Shown: positions 1 to 12,018, numbered from the stretch's first letter. The stretch is 64,000 nt of DNA from Acinonyx jubatus (GCF_027475565.1 NC_069389.1:42474047-42538046), one strand, 5' to 3'. Notes: a model not told the origin generated them from the letters alone. Numbers and translations are program-made.

Positions 1-387
1 TACCTGCCTTGAGTTATTTCTGTTCATTCTTCAGAATCAACAAAATATAATTCACTTTTAGCTTATCTACTTGCTTGGCAGTATCTTCATACACTTAAAA
101 AATTCCCTCTACTATTAGGCAAACCTTTAGGTGATTTAAAAATTTTAGCCTCTCTACTTGCTTTACCTCTTTAGCTGTGCTTTTCCTACCTTTTTTTGGT
201 CCTATAATTCTTATTCTTTTATATTGAAACAACAATGCTTTTATAAATACTAATTAGTCACCTTAAAGGTTTAGTACTGTCTTAATGTATGTGGAATTAA
301 AGATATAAACATTCTTGTGATCACTGGGATACTGAATGAATTATATGCCTGTATGTGTCTTAGTTTTATATTACAGAATTAAAATAA
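1..387. other. AT-rich sequence, no feature recognised
   Basis: The sequence is AT-rich with no coding signal, RNA gene or familiar repeat that I can support. It runs into an L1 3'UTR scrap on its right side and may itself be old repeat decayed beyond recognition. Confidence 0.4.
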
Positions 388-520
388 CGTTTTTATTGCT
401 ATAATTCACATATAACATTGTGTAAGTTTAAGGTGTACAACTTGTTGCTTTGATAATTTATTATATATTGCAATATGATTACCATCTTAGTGTTAGCCAG
501 CACTTCTATCATAAAATAAC
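388..520 (+). repeat. Old L1 3'UTR fragment
   Basis: The text contains TATAATTCACATATAACATT, then GTGTAAGTTTAAGGTGTACAA and a TATATTGCAATATGATTACC block. I know this order from the 3'UTR of old mammalian L1 (L1MA-like) elements. No coding part is present. The subfamily is not resolved, and the strand refers to this reading of the consensus. Confidence 0.6.
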
Positions 521-1931
521 ATTTAAAATCTAATGCCACCTTTAGAATAACCAACAATAAATTCAGCCCATCCTTCAACTCTGTTAAAAGCTTTGTTTTT
601 ATATGATCTAGGATTTAGTGAAAAAAAATAATTAAAGTAGTCCAAAATGCTTTTTTAAAGTACATTTTAAATGGTATAAAATCATCAGAAAGTGTCCAAA
701 AATTGTTTATCAATATATAAGCTTGTGATTGGAATTATTTATCACCAAATTTCTAAAAGCATTTTCACTTAATGGCAGAGATATAATGGAGAACAATTTA
801 GGAAAGGTTGCCAAACAAATAGATAAAGGACAAAAAATAAACCTGAAATTAAAAAAAATATGAAAGAAACTGAAATGCTCTAAACATGCGCTAAAAGTCA
901 CAGAACTGTAGTGGTACACGGAAATGTCCAGTATATAAAATGCCAATGACTGAAAATGTGGATTTTTCTCTTATTTGTTGCTTTGACTTGATCACCTGGA
1001 GCCGACAGAGTACTGTATCCTTAAAGATTGGTATCGTTTGCCAGGAGAATAAACTGTGAATGTAGTGTTGAGTTTTATTATGAAGTTAATTGGTATGCAG
1101 TACTTTAATTGCTGATGAAGCTGAACATTTTTCAGTGTTCCTTTCTTGTTGGCATAAGATTTTTATACCTTTTGACCACTTACCCGGAGGAAAGTAGTAT
1201 TAACTATCAGGTTGTATCAGATTTTAATGATTCTCTGTCTTCTTTTTCCACCAGAATTGTATCTGCTTTTAAATCTACATTGTTTTCCTTTTGAACTTTG
1301 TAATTTTTAATGTACAAAAAGCTATGTTTTTATTTAGTGATATTTATCACCCATGGGTGATAATTTCTTTTGCTTTGGTAGTAATAAAATTCTCTCACAC
1401 ATTGAATGTAAAAGTTTAAATGTACCATTCCATTTTCTTATAGTTTTTCATAATTAAAAAATAAGCTTGAATCTTTGACTCATCTGGAATGAACTTTAAT
1501 CATTTCCACAAAAGCATCTATTAAAAGTTCCTTTTCCAAATGATCCATCATTTCTCACACTATAATCCAAAGACACCGTGTGAATTCTTTTTCTGCTATC
1601 CATTTGCTCACATGGTTGAAGTTGCTTGAATCCTATTCTAATTTCTGATTTCAAAGCTAACTCATGTCTCTGTGAGCCTTGTACACGTTTATCTACTTTT
1701 TAATCTGGAGATTCAAACCTTATACTACACCCTAACCCGAAAAGAATGATAAACCAAAAACTGCATCTTGAAATTGGATTGAAAGTCACCATGAGCATTT
1801 TATTTTGTTTTTCCATGCCTCAGCGACAGGGTCTCAGTCTTGGAAGATTTTTATTTTATTTATTTATTTGTTTTTTAAATGAAGTTTTCAAGTGCACACA
1901 AAAGTCAAGTCTTTCAAGATTCAGGGTTTGT
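521..1931. other. Unassigned AT-rich sequence
   Basis: No gene or clear repeat is recognised. The short open frames here (up to 78 codons) have the hydrophobic, F/S/L-rich composition expected of random AT-rich DNA. A possible old repeat cannot be excluded. Confidence 0.4.
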
Positions 1932-2130
1932 CTTTTTTTTAATGTTTATTTTTGAGAGAGAGAGAGAGCAAGCAGGGGAGGGCAGAGAGAGGGAGAGACA
2001 GAATCTGAAGTAGGATCCAGGCTTTGAGCTGTCAGCACAGAGCCTAACATAGGACTCGAACTCATGGATTGTGAAATCATGACCTGAGACAAAGTCAGAT
2101 GCTCAACTGACAGAGCTACCGAGGCACCCA
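1932..2130 (-). mobile_element. Felid tRNA-derived SINE (CanSINE)
   Basis: On the minus strand it has the full layout of the family: head (GGTGCCTCGGTAGCTC), degenerate B box, the GCTCTGTGCTGACAGCTC body, a CT-rich block and an A-rich tail, which is the T run at 1932. Divergence from younger copies in the window is moderate. No convincing target-site duplication was seen. Confidence 0.9.
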
Positions 2131-2924
2131 CCCCACTTTTTTTTAGGGTTTAAATCTAAATATTACTAAATTCCTTTCTATTACTAGCAGCCAGAGAGAA
2201 GTAGCTGTTGAACTTTTGAGAGTCTAGCAAAAGCACAGAGAGAGGAATGTATTTGGACTATAGTTAATTGTGTTAAAGCTAAATGTGAAGCTGAAACGAA
2301 CATCATAAACCCTCTCAAGATTAAATTCACCAAACTCTCTGTGGCGTCATTAAGGAAATTAGCTGAAGTCCTTGGGTCCAATGCTCTTTGCCTCTCAGTC
2401 TGAAGGCTTTGTAGATGCTCCTATTCTAACTGGAGCTGGTGGGCCAAGCATGTGAGGGATTCTGGGAGAAATATCCTGACTGTAGTGGCAGTTGCTCTTC
2501 ACTTTGACTGCCATTGTCACCCATGCTCATTTCTTTCTCTCTTTTGGTTCTCCTGATTTTGAGCTGTTTTACTTTCAGAGTGGCAACAGAAACAAAACAT
2601 TGTTTTTAAGGCAGGCGACATTTAGGCACAAAGTAAGTTGGAAGTTTAAAGAATAAATGTAAAAATCCCTTTAAATGTTTTCAAGGGCCACAGATAGCCT
2701 AAATATATAGGCGTCCTCTGCCCCTGTTGGGAAACTTTTAATGTCTACTTACAAGATTTCTTTTTATATTCTAACAAATAGCATCGTATTAAACAGGATG
2801 GTGGAGGTTTTTTTCCTACCAGGGGCCACTGACCCACTGAAAGAATTCAATTAAGGCTCATAAGTTAAAAAAAAAAAAAAAGCAACTTTTGTTTTTTTGT
2901 TTTTTATAAGTGAATTATATGTTT
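2131..2924. other. Unassigned single-copy sequence
   Basis: No open frame of note and no repeat that I can name. It is less AT-rich than the first 2 kb. An oligo-A run lies at about 2867-2881, just before the L1 tail that begins at 2925. A TTTTACTTTCAG stretch near 2570 resembles a splice acceptor, but nothing else supports an exon. Confidence 0.4.
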
Positions 2925-3159
2925 ATTTTTTTTTCAATATATGAAAATTATTGTCAAATTGGTTTCCATACAACACCCAGTGCTCATCCCAAAAGGTGCC
3001 CTCCTCAATACCCATCACCTACCCTCCCCTTCCTCCCACCCCCCATCAACCCTCAGTTTGTTCTCAGTTTTCAAGAGTCTCTTATGCTTTGGCTCTCTCC
3101 CCCTCTAACCTCTTTTTTTTTTTTTCCTTCCCCTCCCCCATGGGTTTCTGTTAAGTTTC

Positions 3160-6100
3160 TCAGGATCCACATAAGAGTGAAACCATATGGTATCTGTCTT
3201 TCTCTGTATGGCTTATTTCACTTAGCATCACACTCTCCAGTTCCATCCATGTTGCTACAAAGGGCCATATTTCATTCTTTCTCACTGCCACGTAGTACTC
3301 CATTGTGTATATAAACCACAATTTCTTTATCCATTCATCAGTTGATGGACAATTAGGCTCTTTCCATAATTTGGCTATTCTTGAGAGTCCTGCTATAAAC
3401 ATTGGGGTACAAGTGCCCTTATGCATCAGTACTCCTGTATCCCTTGGATAAATTCCCAGCAGTGCTATTGCTGGGTCATAGGGTAGGTCTATTTTTAATT
3501 TTCTGAGGAACCTCCACACTGTTTTCCAGAGCGGCTGCACCAGTTTGCATTCCCACCAACAGTGCAAGAGGGTTCCCGTTTCTCCACATCCTCTCCAGCA
3601 TCTATAGTCTCCTGATTTGTTCATTTTGGCCACTCTGACTGGTGTGCAGTGATATCTGAGTGTGGTTTTGATTTGTATTTCCCTGATAAGGAGCGACGTT
3701 GAGCATCTTTTCATGTGCCTGTTGGCCATCTGGATGTCTTCTTTAGAGAAGTGTCTATTCATGTTTTCTGCCCATTTCTTCACTGGGTTATTTCCTTTTC
3801 GGGTGTGGAGTTTGGTGAGCTCTTTATAGATTTTGGATACTAGCCCTTTGTCTGATATGTCATTTGCAAATATCTTTTCCCATTCCGTTGGTTGCCTTTT
3901 AGTTTTGTTGGTTGTTTCCTTTGCTGTGCAGAAGCTTTTTATCTTCATAAGGTCCCAGTAATTCACTTTTGCTTTTAATTCCCTTGCCTTTGGGGATGTG
4001 TCGAGTAAGAGATGGCTACGGCTGAGGTCAGAGAGGTCTTTTCCTGCTTTCTCCTCTAAGGTTTTGATGGTTTCCTGTCTCACATTCAGGTCCTTGATCC
4101 ATTTTGAGTTTATTTTTGTGAATGGTGTGAGAAAGTGGTCTAGTTTCAACCTTCTGCATGTTGCTGTCCAGTTCTCCCAGCACCATTTGTTAAAGAGACT
4201 GTCTTTTTTCCATTGGATGTTCTTTCCTGCTTTGTCAAAGATGAGTTGGCCATACGTTTGTGGGTCTAGTTCTGGGGTTTCTATTCTATTCCATTGGTCT
4301 ATGTGTCTGTTTTTGTGCCGATACCATGCTGTCTTGATGATGACAGCTTTGTAGTAGAGGCTAAAGTCTGGGATTGTGATGCCTCCCGCTTTGGTCTTCT
4401 TCTTCAAAATTACTTTGGCTATTCGGGGCCTTTTGTGGTTCCATATGAATTTTAGGATTGCTTGTTCTAGTTTCGAGAAGAATGCTGGTGCAATTTTGAT
4501 TGGGATTGCATTGAATGTGTAGATAGCTTTGGGTAGTATTGACATTTTGACAATATTTATTCTTCCAATCCATGAGCAGGGAATGTCTTTCCATTTCTTT
4601 ATATCTTCTTCAATTACCTTCATAAGCTTTCTATAGTTTTCAGCATACAGATCTTTTACATCTTTGGTTAGATTTATCCCTAGGTATTTTATGCTTCTTG
4701 GTGCAATTGTGAATGAGATCAGTTTCTTTATTTGTCTTTCTGTTGCTTCATTGTTAGTGTTTAAGAATGCAACTGATTTCTGTACATTGATTTTGTATCC
4801 TGCAACTTTGCTGAATTCATGTATCAGTTCTAGCAGACTTTTGGTGGAGTCTGTCGGATTTTCCATGTATAATATCATGTCATCTGCAAAAAGCAAAAGC
4901 TTGACTTCATCTTTGCCAATTTTGATGCCTTTGATTTCCTTTTGTTGTCTGATTGCTGATGCTAGAACTTCCAACACTATGTTAAACAACAGCGGTGAGA
5001 GGGGGCATCCCTGTCGTGTTCCTGATCTCAGGGAAAAAGCTCTCAGTTTTTCCCCATTGAGGATGATGTTAGCTGTGGGCTTTTCATGAATGGCTTTTAT
5101 GATGTGTAAGTATGTTCCTTCTATCCCGACTTTCTCGAGGGTTTTTATTAAGAAAGGGTGCTGGATTTTGTCAAAGGCCTTTTCTGCATCGATTGAGAGG
5201 ATCATATGGTTCTTTTCTTTTATTAATGTGATGGATCACGTTGATGGATTTGCGAATGTTGAACCAGCCCTGCATCCCAGGAATGAATCCCACTTGATCA
5301 TGGTGAATCATTCTTTTTATATGCTGTTGAATTCGATTTGCTAGTATCTTATTGAGAATTTTTGCATCCATATTCATCAGGGATATTGGCCTGTAGTTCT
5401 CTTTTTTTACTGGGTCTCTGTCTGGTTTAGGAATGAAAGTAATACTGGCTTCATAGAATGAGTCTGGAAGTTTTCCTTCCCTTTCTATTTCTTGGAATAG
5501 CTTGAGAAGGATAGGTATTATCTCTGCTTGAAACGTCTGGTAGAACTCCCCTGGGAAGCCATCTGGTCCTGGACTCTTATTTGTTGGGAGATTTTTGATG
5601 ACTGATTCAATTTCTTCACTGGTTATGGGTCTGTTCAAACTTTCTATTTCCTCCTGATTGAGTTTTGGAAGAGTGCGGGTGTTTAGGAATTTGTCCATTT
5701 CTTCCAGGTTGTCCAGTCTGTTGGCATATAATTTTTCATAGTATTCCCTGATAATTGTTTGTATGTCTGAGGGATTGGTTGTAATAATTCCATTTTCATT
5801 CATGATTTTATCTATTTGGGTCATCTCCCTTTTCTTTTTGAGAAGCCTGGCTAGAGGTTTATCAATTTTATTTTTTCAAAAACCCAACTCTTGGTTTCGT
5901 TGATCTGCTCTACAGTTTTTTTAGATTCTATATTGTTTATTTCTGTTCTGATCTTTATTATTTCTCTTCTTCTTCTGGATTTAGGCTGTCTTTGCTGTTC
6001 TGCTTCTATTTCCTTTAGGTGTGAGGTTAGATTTTGTATTTGGGATTTTTCTTGTTTGTTGAGATAGGCCTGGATTGCAATGTATTTTCCTCTCAGGACT

Positions 6101-7195
6101 GCCTTCGCTGCATCCCAAAGCATTTGGATTGTTGTATTTTCATTTGCATTTTCCATAATTTTTTAAGTTTCTTCTCTAATTGCCTGGTTGGCCCATTCAT
6201 TATTTAGTAGGGTGTTCTTTAACCTCCATGCTTTTGGAGGTTTTCTATACTTTTTCCTGTGGTTGATTTCAAGCTTCATAGCACTGTGGTCTGCAAGTGT
6301 GCATGGTATAATCTCAATTCTTGTATACTTATGAAGGGCTGTTTTGTGACCCAGTATGTGATCTATCTTGGAGAATGTTTCACGTGCACTCGAGGAGAAA
6401 GTATATTCTGTTGCTTTGGGTTGCAGATTTCTAAATATATCTGTCAAGTCCATCTGATCCAATGTATCATTCAGGGCCCTTGTTTCTCTTTTGACCTTGT
6501 GTCTAGATGATCTATCCATTTCTGTAAGTGGAGTGTTAAAGTCCCCTACAATTACCACATTGTTATCAATAAGGTTGCTTATGTTTGTGAGTAATTGTTT
6601 TATATATTCGGGGGCTCTGGTATTCAGCGCATAGACATTTATAATTGTTAGCTCTTCCTGATGGATAGACCCTGTAATTATTATATAATGCCTTCTTCAT
6701 CTCTTGTTACAGCCTTTAATTTAAAGTCTAGTTTGTCTGATATAAGTATGGCTACTCCAGCTTTCTTTTGACTTCCAGTTGCATGATAAATAGTTCTCTA
6801 TCCCCTCACTCTCAATCTGAAGGTGTCCTCAGGTCTAAAATGAGTCTCTTGTAGACAGCAAATAGTTCGGTCTTGTTTTTTTATCCATTCTGATATCCTG
6901 TGTCTTTTGGTTGGCACATTTAGTCCATTTACATTCAACGTTTTTTTTTTTTTTTAATTTATTTTTGGGACAGAGAGAGACAGAGCATGAACGGGGGAGG
7001 GGCAGAGAGAGAGGGAGACACAGAATCGGAAACAGGCTCCAGGCTCCGAGCCATCAGCCCAGAGCCTGACGCGGGGCTCGAACTCACGGACCGCGAGATT
7101 GTGACCTGGCTGAAGTCGGATGCTTAACCGACTGCGCCACCCATGCGCCCCAGTCCATTTACATTCAGTGTTATTATACAAAGATTTGGGTTTAG
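3160..7195 (-). pseudogene. L1 copy A ORF2 (endonuclease-reverse transcriptase), broken
   Basis: In life ORF2p nicks target DNA and reverse-transcribes L1 RNA at the nick. On the minus strand the frame begins near 7195 (...TLNVNG, the N-terminal endonuclease motif) and is interrupted by a SINE at 6938-7151. It resumes with GDFNTPL and the ADH (normally SDH) endonuclease motif in the 6558-6163 piece, then pieces 6156-5851 and 5824-5171, then the longest piece 5205-3160 (681 codons). That piece carries SGTRQGCPLSPLLFN and the catalytic FADD (its residues 106-109, near 4890-4879) and ends with the C-terminal cysteine motif CWRGCGETGTLLHCWWEC. Breaks: a stop at 6160 after EEET, a small deletion near 5850, and a 5-nt deletion near 5215 compared with copy J at 59 kb. 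Confidence 0.92.
6938..7151 (-). mobile_element. Felid SINE inserted in L1 copy A ORF2
   Basis: A full-length young SINE on the minus strand. It is flanked by a perfect 16-bp target-site duplication, AGTCCATTTACATTCA, at 6922-6937 and 7152-7167. The duplicated bases are L1 ORF2 sequence, so the SINE arrived after the L1. It splits the endonuclease coding region. Confidence 0.96.
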
Positions 7196-7251
7196 AGTCA
7201 TTGTGATGTCCATAGGTTTCATGCTTGCAGTGATGTCTCTGGTACTTTGTC

Positions 7252-8134
7252 TCACAGGATCCCCTTTAGGATCTCTTGTAGGGCTGGTTTAGTGGTGACG
7301 AATTCCTTCAGTTTTTGTTTGGAAAGACCTTTATCTCTCCTTCTATTCTAAATGACAGACTTGCTGGATAAAGGATTCTCGGCTGCATATTTTTTCTGTT
7401 CAACACATTGAAGATCTCCTGTCATTCCTTTCTGGCCTGCCATGTTTTAGTAGAGAGATTGCTCACGAGACGTATAGGCCTCCCTTTATATGTTAGAGCA
7501 TGTTTATCCCTAGCTTCTTTCAGAATTTTCTCTTTAACCTTGTATTTTGCCAGTTTCACTGTGCTATGTCATGCAGAAGATCGATTCAAGTTATGTCTGA
7601 AGGGAGTTCTCTGTGCCTCTTGTATTTCAATGCCTTTTTCCTTCCCCAGATCTGGAAGTTCTCAGCTATTATTTCTTCAAGTACACCTTCAGCACCTTTC
7701 CCTCTCTCTTCCTCCTCTGGAATACCAATTATGCGTAGATTATTTCTCTTTAGTGCATCACTTAGTTCTCTAATTTTCCCCTCATACTCCTGGATTTTTT
7801 TTATCTCTTTTTCTCAACTTCTTCTTTTTCCATAATTTTATCTTCTAGTTCACCTATTCTCTCCTCTGCCTCTTCAAGCCGTGGTCGTCTCCATTTTATT
7901 TTGCAGCTCATTAATAGCATTTTTTAGCTCCTCCTGGCTGTTCCTTAGTCCCATGATCTCTGGAGCAATAGATTCTCTGCTGTCTTTTATACTGTTTTCA
8001 AACCCAGCGATTAATTTTATGACTATTATTCTAAATTCACTTTCTGTTATGTTGTTTAAATCGTTTTTGATCAGTTCGTTAGGTGTCGTTATTTCCTTGA
8101 CGTTTTTCTGAGGGGAATTCTTCCGTTTCATCAT
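7252..8134 (-). pseudogene. L1 copy A ORF1 (RNA-binding chaperone), broken
   Basis: ORF1p coats L1 RNA as a coiled-coil trimer. The start is placed at the ATG at 8134 because the peptide MMKRKNSPQKNVKEITTPN followed by NDLNNITESEFRIIVIKLI resembles the ORF1p N-terminus. A charged coiled-coil stretch (NSIKDSRESIAPEIMGLRNSQEELKNAINELQNKME) follows. The C-terminal end KLKEFVTTKPALQEILKGIL with a stop at 7254-7252 is the conserved end of ORF1p. The span of 883 nt is not a multiple of three and only the first part is open, so there is at least one frameshift between 7870 and 7300. Confidence 0.85.
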
Positions 8135-9049
8135 TTTGGATAGTCCCTGCAGTGGTGAGGGCCTGCAAGGCACTTCCCCTGTGCTGTCTTGAATAAGTTG
8201 CGTTGGTCGATGGGGCTGCAATCAGACCTGATGTCTGCCCCCAGCCCACCGCTGGGGCCACAGTCAGACTGGTGTGTGCCTTCTCTTCCCCTCTCCTAGG
8301 GGCGGGATTCACTGTGGGGTGGCGTGGCCCGTCTGGGGTACTTGCACACTGCCAGGCTTGTGGTGCTGGGGATGTGGCATATTAGCTGGGGTGGATAGGC
8401 AAGGTGCACAGGGGCGGAGGGGCAGGCTCAGCTCACTTTTCCTTTGCAGATCCGCTTAGGGAGGGGCCCTGCGGCACCGGGAGGGAGTCAGACCCGCTGG
8501 AGGGGTGGATCCGCAGAAGCACGGCATTGGGTGTTTGCTCGGTGCAAGCAAGTTCCCTGGCAGGAACTGGTTCCCTTTGGGATTTTGGTTTGGGGATGGG
8601 CGAGGGAGATGGCGCCAGTGAGCGCCTTTGTTCCCCGCCAAGCTGAGCTCTGTCGTCTGGGGCTCAACAACTCTCCCTCCTGTTGTCCTGCAGCTCACCC
8701 CTTCTCTGAGCAGAGCTGTTAGCTTATAACCTTCCAGATGTCAAGTCCCGCTTGCTGTGGGAACACAGTCCGTCCAGCCCTGCCGTTTTTGCAAGCCAGA
8801 CTTGGGGGCTCTGCTTGGCCGGCGGTCCGCCCCTCCGCCCCGGCTCCCTCCCGCCTGTCGGTGGAGCACGCACAGCCTCTCCGCCCTTCCTACCCACTTC
8901 CGTGGGCCTCTCGTCTGCACTTGGCTCCGGAGACTCCGTTCTGCTATTCCTCTGGCGGTTTTCTGGGTTTTTTAGGCAGGTGTGGGTGGAATCTAAGTGA
9001 TCAGCAGGACACGGTGAGCCCAGCGTCCTCCTACGCCTCCATCTTCCCC
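8135..9049 (-). promoter_or_regulatory. L1 copy A 5'UTR (internal promoter region)
   Basis: This stretch of about 0.9 kb is far richer in GC and CpG than its surroundings. It matches the 5' segment of the second young L1 at 59275-60008 on the opposite strand. In LINE-1 this position holds the internal RNA polymerase II promoter. Open frames here on both strands reflect the base composition, not genes. Promoter activity of this old copy is inferred only. Confidence 0.7.
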
Positions 9050-9175
9050 AGGTCTCCCTACCTACTTTTAAAGACAGAAGTCTTGAATTTTCAGATTTTT
9101 TAAAACCATTGTTTATCTACTTTATTTTTATTACTTCTTTCATGAGTAATTGGTCTTATTGAAAATCAGCCTTTA

Positions 9176-9348
9176 GGGGCGCCTGGGTGGCTCATTTGGT
9201 TGAGCATTGGACTCTGGATTTTAGCTCTGGTCATGATCTTGCAGTTCGTGGGTTCAAGCCCACTATCAGTGCAGAGCCTGGTTGGGATTCTCTTTCTCCC
9301 CCTATCTCTGCCCCTCCCCTTCTCTCTCTCTCTCTTTCTGTCAAAATG
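9176..9348 (+). mobile_element. Felid SINE (its tail later split by an L1)
   Basis: Head GGGGCGCCTGGGTGGCTC at 9176, then body and CT-rich block. The tail begins near 9342 and resumes after the nested L1 at about 9688. The SINE target-site duplication AAAATCAGCCTTTA is at 9162-9175 and again at 9698-9711, beyond the nested L1. This shows that the L1 landed inside the SINE tail. Confidence 0.92.
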
Positions 9349-9359
9349 AATAAACTTTA

Positions 9360-9687
9360 TTTTATTTTATTATTTTTAATATAATTTTTGTCAAATTGGT
9401 TTCCATACAATACCCAGTGCTCATCCTGACAAGTGTCCTCCTCAATGCCCATCACCCACTTTCAGGAGTGCTGATGCACTCCTGGCACATGTACCCCAAT
9501 GTTTATAGCAGCCCTTTCAACAATAGCCAAATTATGGAAAGAGCCTAAATGTCCATCACTTGATAAATGGATACAGAAGATGTTGTTTATATATACATTG
9601 GAATACTGCTTGGCAATGAGAAAGAATGAAATCTGGCCATTTGTAGCAATGTGGATGGAACTGGAGGGATATTATCCTAAGTGAATA
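9360..9687 (-). mobile_element. Short L1 with 5' inversion (twin priming), nested in a SINE tail
   Basis: From 9360 to about 9465 the text is the antisense L1 3' end (TTGTCAAATTGGTTTCC, GCCCATCACC). From about 9466 to 9687 it switches to the sense strand of ORF2's C-terminal end (TTTATAGCAGCC...GAATGAAATCTGGCC). That head-to-head arrangement is the signature of twin priming. An 11-bp duplication AATAAACTTTA flanks it at 9349-9359 and 9688-9698. A 61-codon frame at 9499-9684 is ORF2 remnant. Confidence 0.9.
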
Positions 9688-9711
9688 AATAAACTTTAAA
9701 ATCAGCCTTTA

Positions 9712-10013
9712 CTCCAAGCTCCCTAGACAGTGCCATGTTATTTAAAAAAATAATAAAAATAAAATTAGCCTTGCAGCCTCAGGCTAAAACCTGAGAGAAC
9801 ATGAAGAACAGTTCTTTTAAAGTGATTTGTTAAAATTTTTTTTCAAATTTTGCATCTACGTTCACAAATAAGACCTATCTGTAATTTTCCTTTTGAGATT
9901 TTAGCCTTAAGTCTGGTGTAATAACCAAGCTGACATTCACCTCATGAAAATGAATTTGATAGAACACTTTTAGGGACCATTTCTGTGATAGGATTATCAT
10001 TCATTTAGTATTT
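9712..10013. other. Unassigned AT-rich sequence
   Basis: No gene or recognised repeat. The stretch lies between two retroposon insertions. Confidence 0.4.
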
Positions 10014-10247
10014 ATTTTTTTAGTTTTTTTTATTTTATGAAAAAAAGTTAATGTTTATATGTAAGAGAGAGAAAGAAAGAGTACGAGAGTGGGAGGAGCA
10101 GAGAGAGAGGGAGACACAGAATCTGAAGCAGGCTCCAGACTCTGAGCTGTCAGCACAGAGCCTGATGCAGGGCTCAAACTCACGAGCTTTGAGATCATGA
10201 CCTGAGCTGAAGTCAGACACTTAACCGATTGAGCCACTCAGCACCCC
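10014..10247 (-). mobile_element. Felid SINE
   Basis: A full element on the minus strand: T-rich tail end on the left, GGGGTGCTGAGTGGCTC head on the right at 10247. Imperfect flanking repeats (about TTTAGTATTTA and TTTAATATTTA) are compatible with a target-site duplication. Confidence 0.9.
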
Positions 10248-10319
10248 TTCCTTTAATATTTAAACATAAGTGAGATTTTTGTTTCTGTTGAAGTTTGTTG
10301 ATAATATTGTTTATTTCTT

Positions 10320-10524
10320 TTTTAAAGTTTATGTATTGAGAGGGAGTAAGTGTTCTCGCATGCGCACGTGCAGGCTGGGGGGGAAGGGGGGGAGGAGAAT
10401 CCCAAGCAGGCTCCGTGCTGTCAGTGCAGAGCCTGACATGGGGCTTGATATCACAAACTGAGATTATAACCCAAGCAGAAATCAAGAGTTGAACACTTAA
10501 CCATCTGAGCCACCCACGTGCCCC
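10320..10524 (-). mobile_element. Felid SINE
   Basis: A full element on the minus strand, diverged, with an expanded G-rich block (10376-10395). Flanked by AATATTG(T/C)TTATTTCTT at 10303-10319 and 10525-10541, a 17-bp duplication with one mismatch. Confidence 0.93.
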
Positions 10525-10541
10525 AATATTGCTTATTTCTT

Positions 10542-11315
10542 TGGTCTGTTTAGATTCTCTAATTCAATTTACGTATGTAAGCTTTTTTTTTCCCCAAGAG
10601 GTTATTCATTTCATTCTTTAAAAACCATATTTGCATGTGGAACTCCCTAACAATTTAAATAGTTTTGCATTAACTATATATCTTTAAAGTCAATAATTTG
10701 TGTGCTTTTCTCTTTTTGTTTAATTGTACTAGCAGTTCATTAGTTTTTTAAAACTGCTCTTAAGAGAGGCATATAGAATTATGAATATATCTTGATTCAC
10801 TGTTTATATTTTAAATAGTCCCTATTTTGATTCCGTTGTCATTTAAAAAAGATATATTTTTACAGTTTCCATGTGGCTTGGGTATGTTCTTGTATTCCAT
10901 TTCTTATCTTACTGTCTTGTGCTGTGTAAAAGTCCTATAGTATTATTCTTATTGAGAATGTCTGTAAGTATATGATAAATTATTGTGAAAAAGCGTTTTC
11001 CCAAAATTCTTCACTAGAATATTATGATTAACCTGGTGATTATATCATAGTGTGGTTGTTTTGTTTAGATATACTGAATTCTTTCATTGTTGTTTTTGTT
11101 GCTAATTTGATTCTTTACATTCAAATGATAGAATATTCTTCAGGTGGGATTGTGTTTGTCGTATTAAATTTATCAGTTTTTTGTTTTGTAAAAAATCATT
11201 AGATTTTTCTTTTATTGAGTAAATATTTAAGAAATCATTATCCGGTGCTTTTGTTTATCATTTTATAATTTGGGGGGGGGATTTAAAATTTGCTTTTTTT
11301 CAGATTCTGTGACTA
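10542..11315. other. Unassigned AT-rich sequence
   Basis: No coding signal. The prose-like T-rich text (for example TTGTTTTTGTTGCTAATTTGATTCTTTACATT) suggests decayed antisense L1, but I cannot align it with confidence. A run of G lies at 11271-11280. Confidence 0.35.
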
Positions 11316-11329
11316 ATGTCTTGACTCTT

Positions 11330-11542
11330 TTTAAAAAAAATTTTTTTAGATTTATTTATTTTTGATAGAGACAGAGCACAAGTGGGGGAGGGGCAGAGAG
11401 AGAAGGAGACACAGAATCCCAAGCAGGCTCCAGGTTCCCAGCTGTCAGCACAGAGCCGGACGTGGGGCTTGAACTCACAAACTGCGAGATCATGACCTGA
11501 GCTGAAGTTGGACGCTTAATAACTGAGCCACCCAGGCACCCC
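11330..11542 (-). mobile_element. Felid SINE
   Basis: Full-length on the minus strand. Flanked by ATGTCTTG(A/C)CTCTT at 11316-11329 and 11543-11556, a 14-bp duplication with one mismatch. Confidence 0.94.
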
Positions 11543-11556
11543 ATGTCTTGCCTCTT

Positions 11557-12003
11557 AATTTGTATTAGCAAATATGAAAAGAGTAGCCATTTTTAACATG
11601 TATTTTTATCACCAATTAGGATCATATTTTGTTTAATTCAATCTATAATTATTTGTATTATATTTATTACATAAAATTTAGCATTATAAATATCCTATTT
11701 CACTTAACAGTGGACTGTTTTTTCGTTTTAAATTCATACTCTTGTATATTTGAGAGATGGTTCAAAATGATGTGAAAGGATGGCCTTAATTCCTTAACTT
11801 ATGTTATTTTCTTATTGCTATGTCCAGTAATTGTTTTATTTCTAATAATCTAATGGTTATTTGCCATAGAACTGTTGTCTTATGTACTTTTTAGAACATC
11901 CATCTTATTCTGCTTTTCTTATGCCATCTTAATTGCTGCTATTTTCATTTTGTCATTGTGACTTTGCTTATTTACTTTTAGTATTGCAAACGTTTTAATT
12001 GAA
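11557..12003. other. Unassigned AT-rich sequence
   Basis: No gene or nameable repeat. Short phrases such as ATCATATTTTGTTTAATTCA are uninformative. Confidence 0.35.
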
Positions 12004-12018
12004 CCTGGTTTGCTTTTT

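Larger units (their letters stand above)
2925..9049 (-). mobile_element. Near-full-length felid L1 (LINE-1), copy A
   Basis: A complete LINE-1 layout is read on the minus strand. The GC-rich 5'UTR starts at 9049 (sense start GGGGAAGATGGAGGCGTAGG) and is followed by ORF1 (from 8134), ORF2 (to 3160), a 3'UTR with the ATGAGCACTGGGTGTTGT motif and an A tail (T run at 2925-2934). Length without its internal SINE is about 5.9 kb. Both reading frames carry frameshifts and stops, and a SINE sits in the endonuclease part, so it cannot move by itself. I could not find a convincing target-site duplication. Confidence 0.93.

Noticed and set aside
2570..2600. Splice-acceptor-like TTTTACTTTCAG as evidence of an exon
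   Set aside because: Such strings are frequent in T-rich DNA, and no donor, open frame or conservation evidence is available here.
3160..5205. 681-codon open frame as a host protein gene
   Set aside because: It carries SGTRQGCPLSPL, FADD and the C-terminal cysteine motif of L1 ORF2 and lies inside a complete L1 structure.
8203..9103. Several GC-rich frames of 60-121 codons on both strands
   Set aside because: They lie in the L1 5'UTR. Open frames on both strands at high GC are compositional.
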